From positions 186,001 to 250,000 of the forward strand of contig CANMTD010000003.1 of NCBI GenBank assembly GCA_947500775.1: a stretch of 64,000 bases of DNA, in the 5' to 3' direction. The notes under the pieces are model-generated. The model did not search any database. It saw only the letters and a list, made by a program, of their open reading frames with translations, and had not been told where the DNA came from. The stretch comes from an uncultured Paracoccaceae bacterium. GTDB taxonomy: Bacteria > Pseudomonadota > Alphaproteobacteria > Rhodobacterales > Rhodobacteraceae. Every line of letters starts with the position of its first letter. The first letter of the stretch is position 1. Positions 1 through 7,143 of this stretch are shown piece by piece. Made by a program: the position numbers and the translations under genes.

Positions 1-350
1 GGGCGCATCTGCGGAAACCCCGACCACATCCGGTCGCCCGTGGTCAGATGGGTGCCGTGCAATGCCCTTGTTTTCCCTGAATAAAACCGCTCGGACAGAT
101 CATTCGCATTCCACAGGTTCAGATCGCCGACCTGCGGCCCCTCGATCGACCGGATGCGGAAAAACTGCCCTGCCGCCACCCGGAAACAGGCGGCATCGCG
201 CGGGGGCACGATCACCTCTTCCAGCTTGACCATCCCGTCGCGTGCCGCCCGGTACAGCGCCATATCGGGCTGCGGCAGCGTGTCGGTCGGATAACAGATC
301 ACCGGCGCCACGGCGCGGCGCGCCTTTGCATCGCTTGGGGGATTGGCCAT
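1..350 (-). CDS. DUF1989 (urea carboxylase-associated) family protein, C-terminus cut by window edge
   Basis: The start ATG is at 348-350 and the frame stays open to the window edge, giving the first ~116 residues. After a Pro/Ala-rich start, the protein reads into a cupin-like domain with the segment VGDLNLWNANDLSERF and then HGTHLTTGDRMWS. This is the pattern of DUF1989 proteins, which in many proteobacteria accompany urea carboxylase/allophanate hydrolase. The family's biochemical role is not settled, and no urea-degradation gene is visible here because the window stops. It lies upstream of, and in the same direction as, genes outside the window. Family call is from recognition of the motif; function is not assigned. 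Confidence 0.8.
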   Translation of the reverse strand, partial: MANPPSDAKARRAVAPVICYPTDTLPQPDMALYRAARDGMVKLEEVIVPPRDAACFRVAAGQFFRIRSIEGPQVGDLNLWNANDLSERFYSGKTRALHGTHLTTGDRMWSGFPQMR

Positions 351-367
351 CGCAGGGTCCTTTGCCG

Positions 368-577
368 TCAGGGTTTCAAACAATGATCCGGTTGCCCGCC
401 GGTGCGGGTCACGGCCTTTGCCCCGCAGGCCACGCAGACAAAATGTTTTTCCCGGCCCGAGGCTGCGGACCGGTCTTCGCGCCAGCGGCATTCACGGCTG
501 CGGTTACTGCGCAGCAGGACAATCAGGACAAAGGCCAGCACCAGGCCCAACGGGATCAGCATCGCGGCCCTTTCCAT
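368..577 (-). CDS. Small single-pass membrane protein with a C-terminal Cys pair
   Basis: A 69-residue protein. Residues ~5-22 are strongly hydrophobic (one membrane segment, N-terminal). A short Arg/Glu-rich linker follows, then a tail with CVACGAKAVTRTGG and a later Cys, resembling half of a zinc-ribbon. It sits between the DEAD-box helicase and the DUF1989 gene, all on the minus strand, so it may be co-transcribed with the helicase. I do not recognise a named family. The orderly membrane-linker-Cys layout argues it is real rather than chance. Function unknown. Confidence 0.55.
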   Translation of the reverse strand: MERAAMLIPLGLVLAFVLIVLLRSNRSRECRWREDRSAASGREKHFVCVACGAKAVTRTGGQPDHCLKP

Positions 578-632
578 GCAACAAGGCCCCGGAATTTCTC
601 CGGGGCCTTGGGTCGAAAGTCAATGGGTCGGC

Positions 633-1868
633 TCAGGCCGCGCGGCGCGATCCACCGCCACCACCCCGGCGACGGCGCGGGCGGTTGCCCTGCGGCTTGC
701 CACGGCCCCCGCCGGATTTTTTCTTTTCGGGTTCCACTTCCCACGGGGCGCCGCTGGCCACCGGGATGGTCAGGCCCATCACTTTTTGAATGCTGCGCAA
801 TTCGCCCATTTCGGCGGCGGCGCAAAAGGCAACAGCGCGGCCATCGGCGCCCGCACGGGCGGTCCGGCCAATCCGGTGCACATAGTTTTCGGCCACATTC
901 GGCAGATCGAAATTATAGACGTGGCGCACATCCGGAATGTCGATCCCGCGCGCAGCCACATCCGTGGCCACCAGCACCCGCAATTGCCCATCACGGAAAG
1001 CTTTCAACGCGCGATCCCGCTGTCCCTGACTTTTGTTACCATGGATCGATCCGGCGGCAAAACCGGCCTTTTCCAACTGATCCTTCAGCCGTTCGGCCCC
1101 GTGTTTGGTCCGCGAAAACACCAGCGCCAGCTCGTCCCGGTGGGCGTCCAGCAGGGTTTTCAACAGCGTCGCCTTATCGCCCTGCGGCACAAAATGCACC
1201 GATTGGGTCACCTTGTCGGCCACTTTACCCGGAGGCGATACCTCGACCCGCACCGGATCGTTCAGGAAGGCGGCTGCAATTTCAGACATCTGTTTCGGCA
1301 TGGTTGCCGAAAACAACAGGGTCTGGCGGGTATCGGGCAGCATCTTCGAGATTTTGCGCAACGTGTGGATAAAGCCCAGATCCAGCATCTGGTCAGCTTC
1401 GTCCAGCACCAGAAACGTGGTTTCATCCAAAGACACCGCGCGCCGTTCGATCAGGTCCATCAGACGGCCCGGTGTCGCCACCAGAATATCCAGGCCCCGT
1501 TCCAGACGGTTCACTTGCGCGTTGATCGACTGGCCGCCCACGACCATGCCGACGCGCAGGTGGCTGCGGTCGATAAAGACCGCCAGGTTGTCCGAAATCT
1601 GTTTGGCCAGCTCGCGGGTCGGAGCCAGAATCAGGCCGCGCACGGTACGCGGCGTGGGTTTGCGCCCGGCCTTCAGCATCAGCTGCACCAGCGGCAGACC
1701 AAAGGCCGCGGTTTTCCCGGTGCCGGTCTGCGCCAGCCCCATCACATCGCGCCCTTCCAAAGCCAGCGGGATCGCCCGCTTCTGAATCGGGGTGGGGTCG
1801 GTCAGGCCGACGTCGGCCAGCCGTTTTACAAGGCGCTCGGTCAGGCCGAGCGTTCCAAAATCTGTCAA
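633..1868 (-). CDS. rhlE: DEAD-box ATP-dependent RNA helicase (RhlE type)
   Basis: 411 residues with the full DEAD-box set in order: a Q-motif region (GLTDPTPIQKRA), Walker A AQTGTGKTAAFG, PTRELAKQ, TPGRLMDL, DEAD within VLDEADQMLDLG, SAT within FSATMP, and HRIGRTARAG. The tail after ~residue 375 is Lys/Arg/Gly-rich, as in RhlE-type enzymes, and probably binds RNA. The protein unwinds RNA duplexes in the cytoplasm, usually in ribosome assembly or RNA decay. The start is TTG at 1866-1868 with AAAGGA a suitable distance upstream; no ATG fits the conserved N-terminus. Symbol given by family resemblance; the exact paralogue is uncertain. Confidence 0.93.
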   Translation of the reverse strand: MTDFGTLGLTERLVKRLADVGLTDPTPIQKRAIPLALEGRDVMGLAQTGTGKTAAFGLPLVQLMLKAGRKPTPRTVRGLILAPTRELAKQISDNLAVFIDRSHLRVGMVVGGQSINAQVNRLERGLDILVATPGRLMDLIERRAVSLDETTFLVLDEADQMLDLGFIHTLRKISKMLPDTRQTLLFSATMPKQMSEIAAAFLNDPVRVEVSPPGKVADKVTQSVHFVPQGDKATLLKTLLDAHRDELALVFSRTKHGAERLKDQLEKAGFAAGSIHGNKSQGQRDRALKAFRDGQLRVLVATDVAARGIDIPDVRHVYNFDLPNVAENYVHRIGRTARAGADGRAVAFCAAAEMGELRSIQKVMGLTIPVASGAPWEVEPEKKKSGGGRGKPQGNRPRRRRGGGGGSRRAA

Positions 1869-2263
1869 AGTCTATTCCTTTCGCGGCGGCACCATCATGG
1901 CCCGCCCGTATCTCACATTTGTCGCCTCGCCCTTTGGCAACGCGACAGCGCATCAGAGTTGCGGGCCCGCCCTGCCCCGCGAACCGTATGTTCGCAAAGC
2001 GGCCAACCCGTCGGACCCCTGCGTGATGTGGGAACCTGTCGTCTGGGCCAAAGCCCAAGGACCGATGTCTCGTTCTATCTGAACACCCTCGCTCACGCGG
2101 CGGGGGACAGTCGGTTGATGGGCAGATGGTCCTTTTACTGCCTCATGTCAATCTTTTTCGGCGAATTGGTCCGATGTGCCCGCCCAAACCTATCGGGCGG
2201 ACACATTAATCGCCACGCGCCTGCGCCGGATCAATTTGAATTGCCCGGCATCAGCGCCTGATT
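1869..2263. other. Intergenic region upstream of the RNA helicase, no convincing gene
   Basis: About 395 bases between the helicase start and the next minus-strand small gene. Open frames here on the plus strand lack family features or good ribosome sites and look like chance. The length would allow a long 5' leader for the helicase mRNA, as seen for cold-inducible helicases, but I could not identify a specific riboregulator or promoter. Confidence 0.4.
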
Positions 2264-2413
2264 TCAGGCCCCGACCGCGATGTATTCATAGTATTCGGCA
2301 GGCGTTTTTGCCGGTTTTACCGGGGCCGCTGGCGTATAATACGCCCACGCCTGTTCCAGCGCGAACCGCGCATCGGCAACGGTGGGTTTGGTGATTTTCT
2401 GAGTGTCAGACAT
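2264..2413 (-). CDS. Small 49-residue protein of unknown function
   Basis: An ATG-started 49-codon frame, too short for most gene callers. The product begins MSDTQKITKPTVADARFALE, continues with AWAYYTP, a Pro/Lys/Ala stretch, and ends with an aromatic YYEYIAVGA tail. The balanced acidic/aromatic composition and clean ATG support a real gene. It is on the minus strand downstream of the sdhB terminator, so it probably has its own promoter. No domain recognised. Confidence 0.55.
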   Translation of the reverse strand: MSDTQKITKPTVADARFALEQAWAYYTPAAPVKPAKTPAEYYEYIAVGA

Positions 2414-2534
2414 GGGGTGCCTCGATGGTTATGCACACCCTCCCTGACGCCAAGATACACTTTTACAGCCGAATCCGCACCCACTATATCCGCAAGCCCG
2501 CATTGATGACGGCGCAAAGCTTGCTGGTGCAACG

Positions 2535-2564
2535 CAAAAGCCCGACCTGCCTGGCCGGGCTTTG
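2535..2564 (-). terminator. Rho-independent terminator after sdhB
   Basis: Inverted repeat with arms GCAAAAGCCCG and CGGGCTTTGC around a 10-nt loop. In the sdhB direction the hairpin is followed by a TTTT run that is part of the second arm. It lies 24 bases past the sdhB stop and should end the sdh transcript. Confidence 0.8.
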
Positions 2565-2588
2565 CAACACAATGCGCAGCGGCGCAGG

Positions 2589-3368
2589 TTAAACCGCGCG
2601 CTCCAGCATCATCTTTTTGATCTCGGCAATCGCCTGCGCCGGGTTCAGCCCCTTGGGGCAGGTCTTGGCGCAGTTCATGATGGTGTGGCAGCGATACAGT
2701 TTGAACGGATCTTCCAATTCGTCCAGCCGTTCCGGCGTTGCCTCGTCCCGGCTGTCGATGATCCAGCGATAGGCATGCAACAGGGCCGCAGGGCCAAGAT
2801 AGCGGTCGCCGTTCCACCAATAAGACGGGCAGGATGTCGAACAAGACGCACACATCACGCATTCATACAGCCCGTCCAGTTTCTTGCGATCATCGATCGA
2901 CTGGCGCCATTCCTTGGCCGGGCGGTTGGTCTTGGTTTCCAGCCACGGCATGATGCTGGCGTGCTGGGCATAGAAATGGGTCAGGTCGGGGATCAGGTCC
3001 TTGACCACCGGCATATGCGGCAGCGGATAGATTTTCACATCGCCCTTGATCTCATCCATGCCATAGATACAGGCCAGCGTGTTGATCCCGTCGATGTTCA
3101 TCGCGCAGGACCCGCAAATGCCTTCGCGGCAGGACCGGCGGAAGGTCAGCGTCGGATCAATTTCGTTCTTGATCTTGATCAGCGCGTCCAGAACCATCGG
3201 GCCGCAGGCGTCCATATCGACGAAATAGGTATCGACGCGCGGGTTCTGACCGTCATCGGGGTTCCAACGGTAAATCTGGAACTTCCGGACATTGGTTGCG
3301 CCATCAGGTTTCGGCCATGTTTTGCCAGTGGTAACCTTGGAGTTCTTGGGAAGGGTGAATTGAACCAT
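2589..3368 (-). CDS. sdhB: Succinate dehydrogenase iron-sulfur subunit
   Basis: 259 residues, normal for SdhB. It passes electrons from the flavoprotein to ubiquinone through three clusters at the inner membrane. Ligands are visible: the [2Fe-2S] site Cys80, Cys85, Cys88, Cys100 (CREGICGSC); then C170[10 protein letters not shown]180 for the [4Fe-4S]/[3Fe-4S] half; and Cys227, Cys233, Cys237 in the segment [14 protein letters not shown]. The gene is on the same strand as sdhCDA but separated from sdhA by five genes (~3.8 kb), and has a plausible promoter of its own at 3404-3432. GGAGG and AAGGA both precede the ATG. Confidence 0.98.
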   Translation of the reverse strand: MVQFTLPKNSKVTTGKTWPKPDGATNVRKFQIYRWNPDDGQNPRVDTYFVDMDACGPMVLDALIKIKNEIDPTLTFRRSCREGICGSCAMNIDGINTLACIYGMDEIKGDVKIYPLPHMPVVKDLIPDLTHFYAQHASIMPWLETKTNRPAKEWRQSIDDRKKLDGLYECVMCASCSTSCPSYWWNGDRYLGPAALLHAYRWIIDSRDEATPERLDELEDPFKLYRCHTIMNCAKTCPKGLNPAQAIAEIKKMMLERAV

Positions 3369-3403
3369 GACGTCCTTGCTAACCTCCGGAGATTTCTAAG
3401 CAG

Positions 3404-3432
3404 ACAATAGGTTATCGGCAGGCGAAGACCAA
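3404..3432 (-). promoter_or_regulatory. Candidate sigma70-type promoter for sdhB
   Basis: Read on the minus strand: TTGGTC, 17 bases, TATTGT, ending about 36 bases before the sdhB ATG. The spacing is ideal and the -35 begins TTG. A degenerate relative of the TCA palindrome (AGCGATAACA, 3442-3451) lies 9 bases further upstream. Predicted by eye only. Confidence 0.45.
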
Positions 3433-3495
3433 TGCCAAGATAGCGATAACAGGCACATTTCTGCGATCAATTCGCGGGTCGATGGGGCATCGGCA

Positions 3496-4416
3496 TCAAA
3501 TCGCATTGCAGATTGCGGCCGCACGCGCGTCAAAGCTGTGATGCGCCCGCACATAGGCGCTGATATCGGTGCGATCTTTGCCTGCCTCTTCCTGCGCCAG
3601 GGCAAGCTGACCGGCAAATGTTTCCGCGTCATAAAGATACAGGTGTTCGCGCAAATCATCCGGGATGCCCGGCATGGTTTCGTTCAACAAAGGGCGCCCG
3701 GTGGCCAGTACGTCATAGGCGCGGTTCGACAGAAACCCGTGCCGCAGCATCGTTTCGGTATGATCGTTCAGCACCACATTGGCCGAGGCATAGTACCGGC
3801 CCAGCACCTCATTTTCGATACTGGCCCCGCGCAACACACCATCGGGCAATTTTCCGTCCCAGGACCGCCCCCAGACGCTGAGGTCGGCACCGGCGCGCAG
3901 GGCCAGATCGACCACGGGCCGAGGTGCGTAAGACCGCCAGTTGCCGACAAACAGAACATCCGAGGCCAGCGCCGGATCGCGCCCGAACGGCTGAAACCGG
4001 CTGGGATCGGTGCATTGCGGCAGATAGGACACCGGCAACCCTTTGGCGGCCAGCGTTCTGGCATAGGGTTCAGAGGCCACGAAGATATGACGCGCGCTGT
4101 TCAGCTCTTCCTCTGTCAGAGACTCTGCCTGCGAAATCACCCAGATAAAGAACTTGCGCCCCAGGACCGGGCGATACGGCAGGGTGCCCCGGATCACCAG
4201 ATCGATCTCTCGGCGGAACGGCAGCCGGTTTGGTATACGCCGCTTTTTCTTCTTTTTGGTATGCCGGTCGTCGACCCAGAACTCGAACCGGACATCCCGC
4301 CCCAATCGGTTAAACGATTGGGCCAGAGACTCGGCAAAATACCAATCCCCCCACGCCCGGCCAAGCATCGGATCGGGGCACGGCAACAGCAGCCGAAAAG
4401 GGGCGGGTCGAAACAA
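3496..4416 (-). CDS. Glycosyltransferase-like protein (GT-B type, CgeB-like)
   Basis: 306 residues. It opens with a beta-strand FRLLLPCPDP and ends with the C-terminal signature of GT-B glycosyltransferases: VVLNDHTETMLRHGFLSNRAYDVLATGRPLLNE, including the conserved loss of the nucleotide-sugar site pattern seen in CgeB-like proteins. Likely adds a sugar to a surface polysaccharide, lipid or protein; donor and acceptor unknown. The start is TTG at 4416, two bases after the stop of the upstream methyltransferase gene, so translation is probably coupled. It belongs to a three-gene surface-modification insert between sdhA and sdhB. Confidence 0.75.
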   Translation of the reverse strand: MFRPAPFRLLLPCPDPMLGRAWGDWYFAESLAQSFNRLGRDVRFEFWVDDRHTKKKKKRRIPNRLPFRREIDLVIRGTLPYRPVLGRKFFIWVISQAESLTEEELNSARHIFVASEPYARTLAAKGLPVSYLPQCTDPSRFQPFGRDPALASDVLFVGNWRSYAPRPVVDLALRAGADLSVWGRSWDGKLPDGVLRGASIENEVLGRYYASANVVLNDHTETMLRHGFLSNRAYDVLATGRPLLNETMPGIPDDLREHLYLYDAETFAGQLALAQEEAGKDRTDISAYVRAHHSFDARAAAICNAI

Positions 4417-4418
4417 GA

Positions 4419-5210
4419 TCAGAACCTGGCCAGACAGCTTTCGCGCGTATCGGCAGAGAATGCTTCCATCATCGGCCCAGCCGCGCGCATGTTCAGCTCA
4501 TCAAAGAACCTTTGCACGCCAAAGTCGGCAAAGGACATATCCATATACTCGGCCATGATGTCGTTATAGGCCTCTGACAACACGCGGTTGCTTGGATCAA
4601 GACCCGTCAGAAACACCAGCCCTGTGGGGGCGCAATCGACAACATTCAGCCGCAGATCGGGGCGGTATTGGCGCAGGATGGGGATCAGTTTCCAGACATC
4701 CCCCGTCCATTCCCGGGTCACGGCCTTGTCCCATTCGCGCAGGGTCATCACCTGGGTCCGCGGCACGCAATCATGCATCGCGATCAGCCCGTCCGGGGCC
4801 GCGTTCTTTTCGGTATTGATGAAGTCGCGCAGCAGGAATTCAAACAGGTGCATGCCATCAAGAAAGGCCATATCGACCTTGGCGCCCATACGTTCCAGGG
4901 CACCGCCCGCAAAGAAATCGTCGCTTGTCATCTGGTACAGATGCAGCTCGGATTTGGCCCCCATGATGTCAGAGGCAATCTTGAATTCCGGATCGACTGC
5001 GACGACACGGCCCGCCGCGCCGCGTAGGCTGCTGCCCTTTTGCGACCCGATTTCAAGATACCAATTCGGTGCCACCGCCGCGTGGATGGCTGTCAGAAAT
5101 TCGATATACTGCGTGCCCAGCGGTTCCACGAACCCCGGGTCCGCCGGCGCTATGGGAGCCACGGCAGATGTACCCTGTTTGGTTTTGCGTTTGCGTTTCA
5201 GTCCAAACAT
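4419..5210 (-). CDS. Class I SAM-dependent methyltransferase (Methyltransf_24 type)
   Basis: 263 residues from the ATG at 5208-5210, preceded by GGGAGAGCAGG; a longer frame from 5273 lacks a good ribosome site. After a basic N-terminus, YLEIGSQKGSSLR forms the SAM-binding glycine loop, VVAVDPEF the acidic strand, and DMAFLDGMHLFEFLLRD plus IAMHDCVPRT the pattern of family 24 methyltransferases (rhamnosyl O-methyltransferase/cephalosporin hydroxylase-like). It probably methylates a glycan. It lies between two glycosyltransferase genes on the same strand, which supports a polysaccharide role. The substrate is inferred only from context. Confidence 0.75.
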   Translation of the reverse strand: MFGLKRKRKTKQGTSAVAPIAPADPGFVEPLGTQYIEFLTAIHAAVAPNWYLEIGSQKGSSLRGAAGRVVAVDPEFKIASDIMGAKSELHLYQMTSDDFFAGGALERMGAKVDMAFLDGMHLFEFLLRDFINTEKNAAPDGLIAMHDCVPRTQVMTLREWDKAVTREWTGDVWKLIPILRQYRPDLRLNVVDCAPTGLVFLTGLDPSNRVLSEAYNDIMAEYMDMSFADFGVQRFFDELNMRAAGPMMEAFSADTRESCLARF

Positions 5211-5318
5211 CCTGCTCTCCCACAACTCACAATTTTGATGGCAACAGGGCGCCGCCGCCGGTCGTTCCGGCAATCAGACACCGATTGCCCGCCTCAATAC
5301 CCTGACCACCCGCCTGCC

Positions 5319-6500
5319 TCAATCCCCCACGCCGCGCGGCGGATGTGTTTTCACATCCCGCGAAGACATTGCTGCCTTCGCTTGTGCCCTGACATGTTGC
5401 TGCAAATGGTGCCGCCCCAGAAATTCACGGCGGATAAGCGCATAAAGACGCTCTTCGCGCAGGGCCTGCCCGGTTGTGGCAAGATGTTGCAGATGCGCCC
5501 GCTTTGCCGCCTGCAGACCATCATCTTCGGCAATCGACAGGGCTTTAGCCAGAAAGGCATCAAGTTGCGGCGTCAACAGATAGGGGGTCAGATGATCGCG
5601 TTTCAGGTCTTTGGCAAAGCTTGCAGCCCCGCCAAACCCGGCAATCAGCTCTTGCGCCAATTGTTCGGGGGAACGTGGGCGCGGGTCCGAACGACCCGAA
5701 AAATTCGCCTTCGCGGCTGCGGCAAAATTCGCCGCCGTGATCCAGCCCGGCCCCGCGAATTTGTCATAGCAGAACACCGCCCGCCGCCCTGCAAAGGCGT
5801 ATTGAACCGTTTTGCCGATGGTCAGCACGGCATCATGTCCGGCAATATCGGCTGGCGTCAGCCGCCGGTGGACATATTTACGACCGATCCGCGTTACCGT
5901 GATCCCGTCCTGCTCCAATAACGTCAAAGCCGCGCTGACCTCTTTCGGCATATGGTTGGACACTGCCAGAAGACGGGTCAGCCTGCCCTGTGGTGCGGGA
6001 TTGTCGCAAAGGAACCGGTCCGGGGCCGGGTTGGGAAACAGGACCGCATCGTCAAACGGCGCGCCGTAAAGGTCCAGCTGTGTCCGGGTTTCATCACTGT
6101 TGCACAGGATGATATCGGCCAGCGCGGCCTCGACAAATGGGCCGGGCGTTTCAAAGGCCTCGAACGGTGACAGATGATTGTATACAAAGACTGGCAACCG
6201 GTCGGGCCGGGCCAACAGCGCGGCAATCGCCCCCGGTATCAGAAGGCTGACCAGCTGATGCTGGCAATAGACCACATCGAACTTTGCCAGTGTGATATTG
6301 TCCGGATCGTCCGTCACCCGCACACCCCGCGCCACAAGCGGCGCGGCAACCAGATCGGCCTGCGCATTGCACAGCACCGTCACCTGCATCCCGCGGTCGA
6401 TCAACGCCTCGGCCAATTCGCATAACACCATCTCGGAGCCTGCCCATTGGAACAGGTGGTTGGTGCAAAGCAATGCGTTTCGGAGGGGTTTCGACGTCAC
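5319..6500 (-). CDS. Glycosyltransferase family protein
   Basis: 393 residues with a GTG start at 6498-6500 and AAGGG in front. The N-terminus ALLCTNHLFQWAGSEMVLCELAEALIDRGMQVTVLC is the first Rossmann unit of GT-B enzymes. FVYNHLSPFE and ILCNSDETR follow in the acceptor domain, and GKTVQYAFAGRRAVFCYDKFAGPGW lies where donor binding is expected. It is the first gene of the insert between sdhA and sdhB and is followed by a methyltransferase and a second glycosyltransferase. Donor and acceptor cannot be read from the sequence. Confidence 0.75.
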   Translation of the reverse strand: MTSKPLRNALLCTNHLFQWAGSEMVLCELAEALIDRGMQVTVLCNAQADLVAAPLVARGVRVTDDPDNITLAKFDVVYCQHQLVSLLIPGAIAALLARPDRLPVFVYNHLSPFEAFETPGPFVEAALADIILCNSDETRTQLDLYGAPFDDAVLFPNPAPDRFLCDNPAPQGRLTRLLAVSNHMPKEVSAALTLLEQDGITVTRIGRKYVHRRLTPADIAGHDAVLTIGKTVQYAFAGRRAVFCYDKFAGPGWITAANFAAAAKANFSGRSDPRPRSPEQLAQELIAGFGGAASFAKDLKRDHLTPYLLTPQLDAFLAKALSIAEDDGLQAAKRAHLQHLATTGQALREERLYALIRREFLGRHHLQQHVRAQAKAAMSSRDVKTHPPRGVGD

Positions 6501-6521
6501 GATCCCTTGTCCAGTTGGGGC

Positions 6522-6887
6522 CTATTTCAGCAGGCCAAAACCCGCGTTTGTGATGCATTTGACCGTGTCGGGTTTCTTGGCGATGCCCACGACGGTTTCA
6601 ACGGTTTCCTGATCGACCCCGGTGACCGAAGCCTTGGCGATCGACAGGATTTGCCCACGGCTGGCGTTATCGATCACGCAATCGGTGACCGGGGCGGCGT
6701 TCACGCCCGGGAACTTGTCTTCGACCACCCCGTTGACCACAGATTTCGCCGTATCGCGCGCAACCGTGTCGGCGGTCTCATTGGCCGCTTCGCAGGCGGG
6801 TAACACCACCAATGCGCCCAGCGCGGCCCAACGGGCCAAAACAGATTTGCGGGAAAAGGTCTGGGATACTGATACCGGGGTCTTCAA
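6522..6887 (-). CDS. Small lipoprotein, unknown function
   Basis: 121 residues. A basic start is followed by a hydrophobic run ending LPAC (Cys32), a lipobox, so the mature protein is probably a lipid-anchored periplasmic protein of ~90 residues. The mature part has two Cys residues (DCVIDNA.. and VKCITNAG), which could form a disulfide. The start is TTG at 6885-6887, four bases past the stop of the preceding lipoprotein gene. It continues the sdhC-D-A transcript. Family not recognised. Confidence 0.75.
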   Translation of the reverse strand: MKTPVSVSQTFSRKSVLARWAALGALVVLPACEAANETADTVARDTAKSVVNGVVEDKFPGVNAAPVTDCVIDNASRGQILSIAKASVTGVDQETVETVVGIAKKPDTVKCITNAGFGLLK

Positions 6888-6891
6888 CTTG

Positions 6892-7143
6892 TTAATCCAC
6901 TTCCAATGATGATCTGATCGTACTGCCGTCGCCTAAGAATTGCAGCGCCCGTTGCTGTTGCGCAAGGGTCAGATTGGGCCACAGCTCTGCATCGCCCCGC
7001 AACAGGGGGTATTGCACCGGCAACGGAAGGTTTCCAACACGGGGCTGCGCGGCCGCCTGATCTGCGTTGCCGTTCGATGTGCCGCTGCAGGCCGCCAGAC
7101 CCAGCGACATCGACACCGCGATCACAACAGCCGCGCCCCGCAT
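6892..7143 (-). CDS. Small lipoprotein translationally coupled to sdhA
   Basis: 83 residues with a signal sequence ending LAAC (Cys19), a clear lipobox. The mature part is Gly/Asn-rich, then has LPLPVQYPLLRGDAELWPNL and a helix TLAQQQRALQFL. Its ATG overlaps the sdhA stop as TGATG, so it is made with sdhA. Small lipoproteins at this position may be conserved in the order. A role in SDH assembly or envelope anchoring is possible but only inferred from linkage. Confidence 0.8.
   Translation of the reverse strand: MRGAAVVIAVSMSLGLAACSGTSNGNADQAAAQPRVGNLPLPVQYPLLRGDAELWPNLTLAQQQRALQFLGDGSTIRSSLEVD

Noticed and set aside
1792-2082. 96-codon plus-strand frame starting inside the helicase
   Set aside because: Begins antisense to the helicase N-terminus and has no domain or ribosome site.
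402-2261. 619-codon open frame on the plus strand
   Set aside because: Antisense to the DEAD-box helicase; rich in Arg/His/Gln as expected of a shadow frame.
3169-3182. TTGATCTTGATCAG resembling an FNR box
   Set aside because: Inside sdhB coding sequence, encoding conserved residues, and imperfect; no promoter there.
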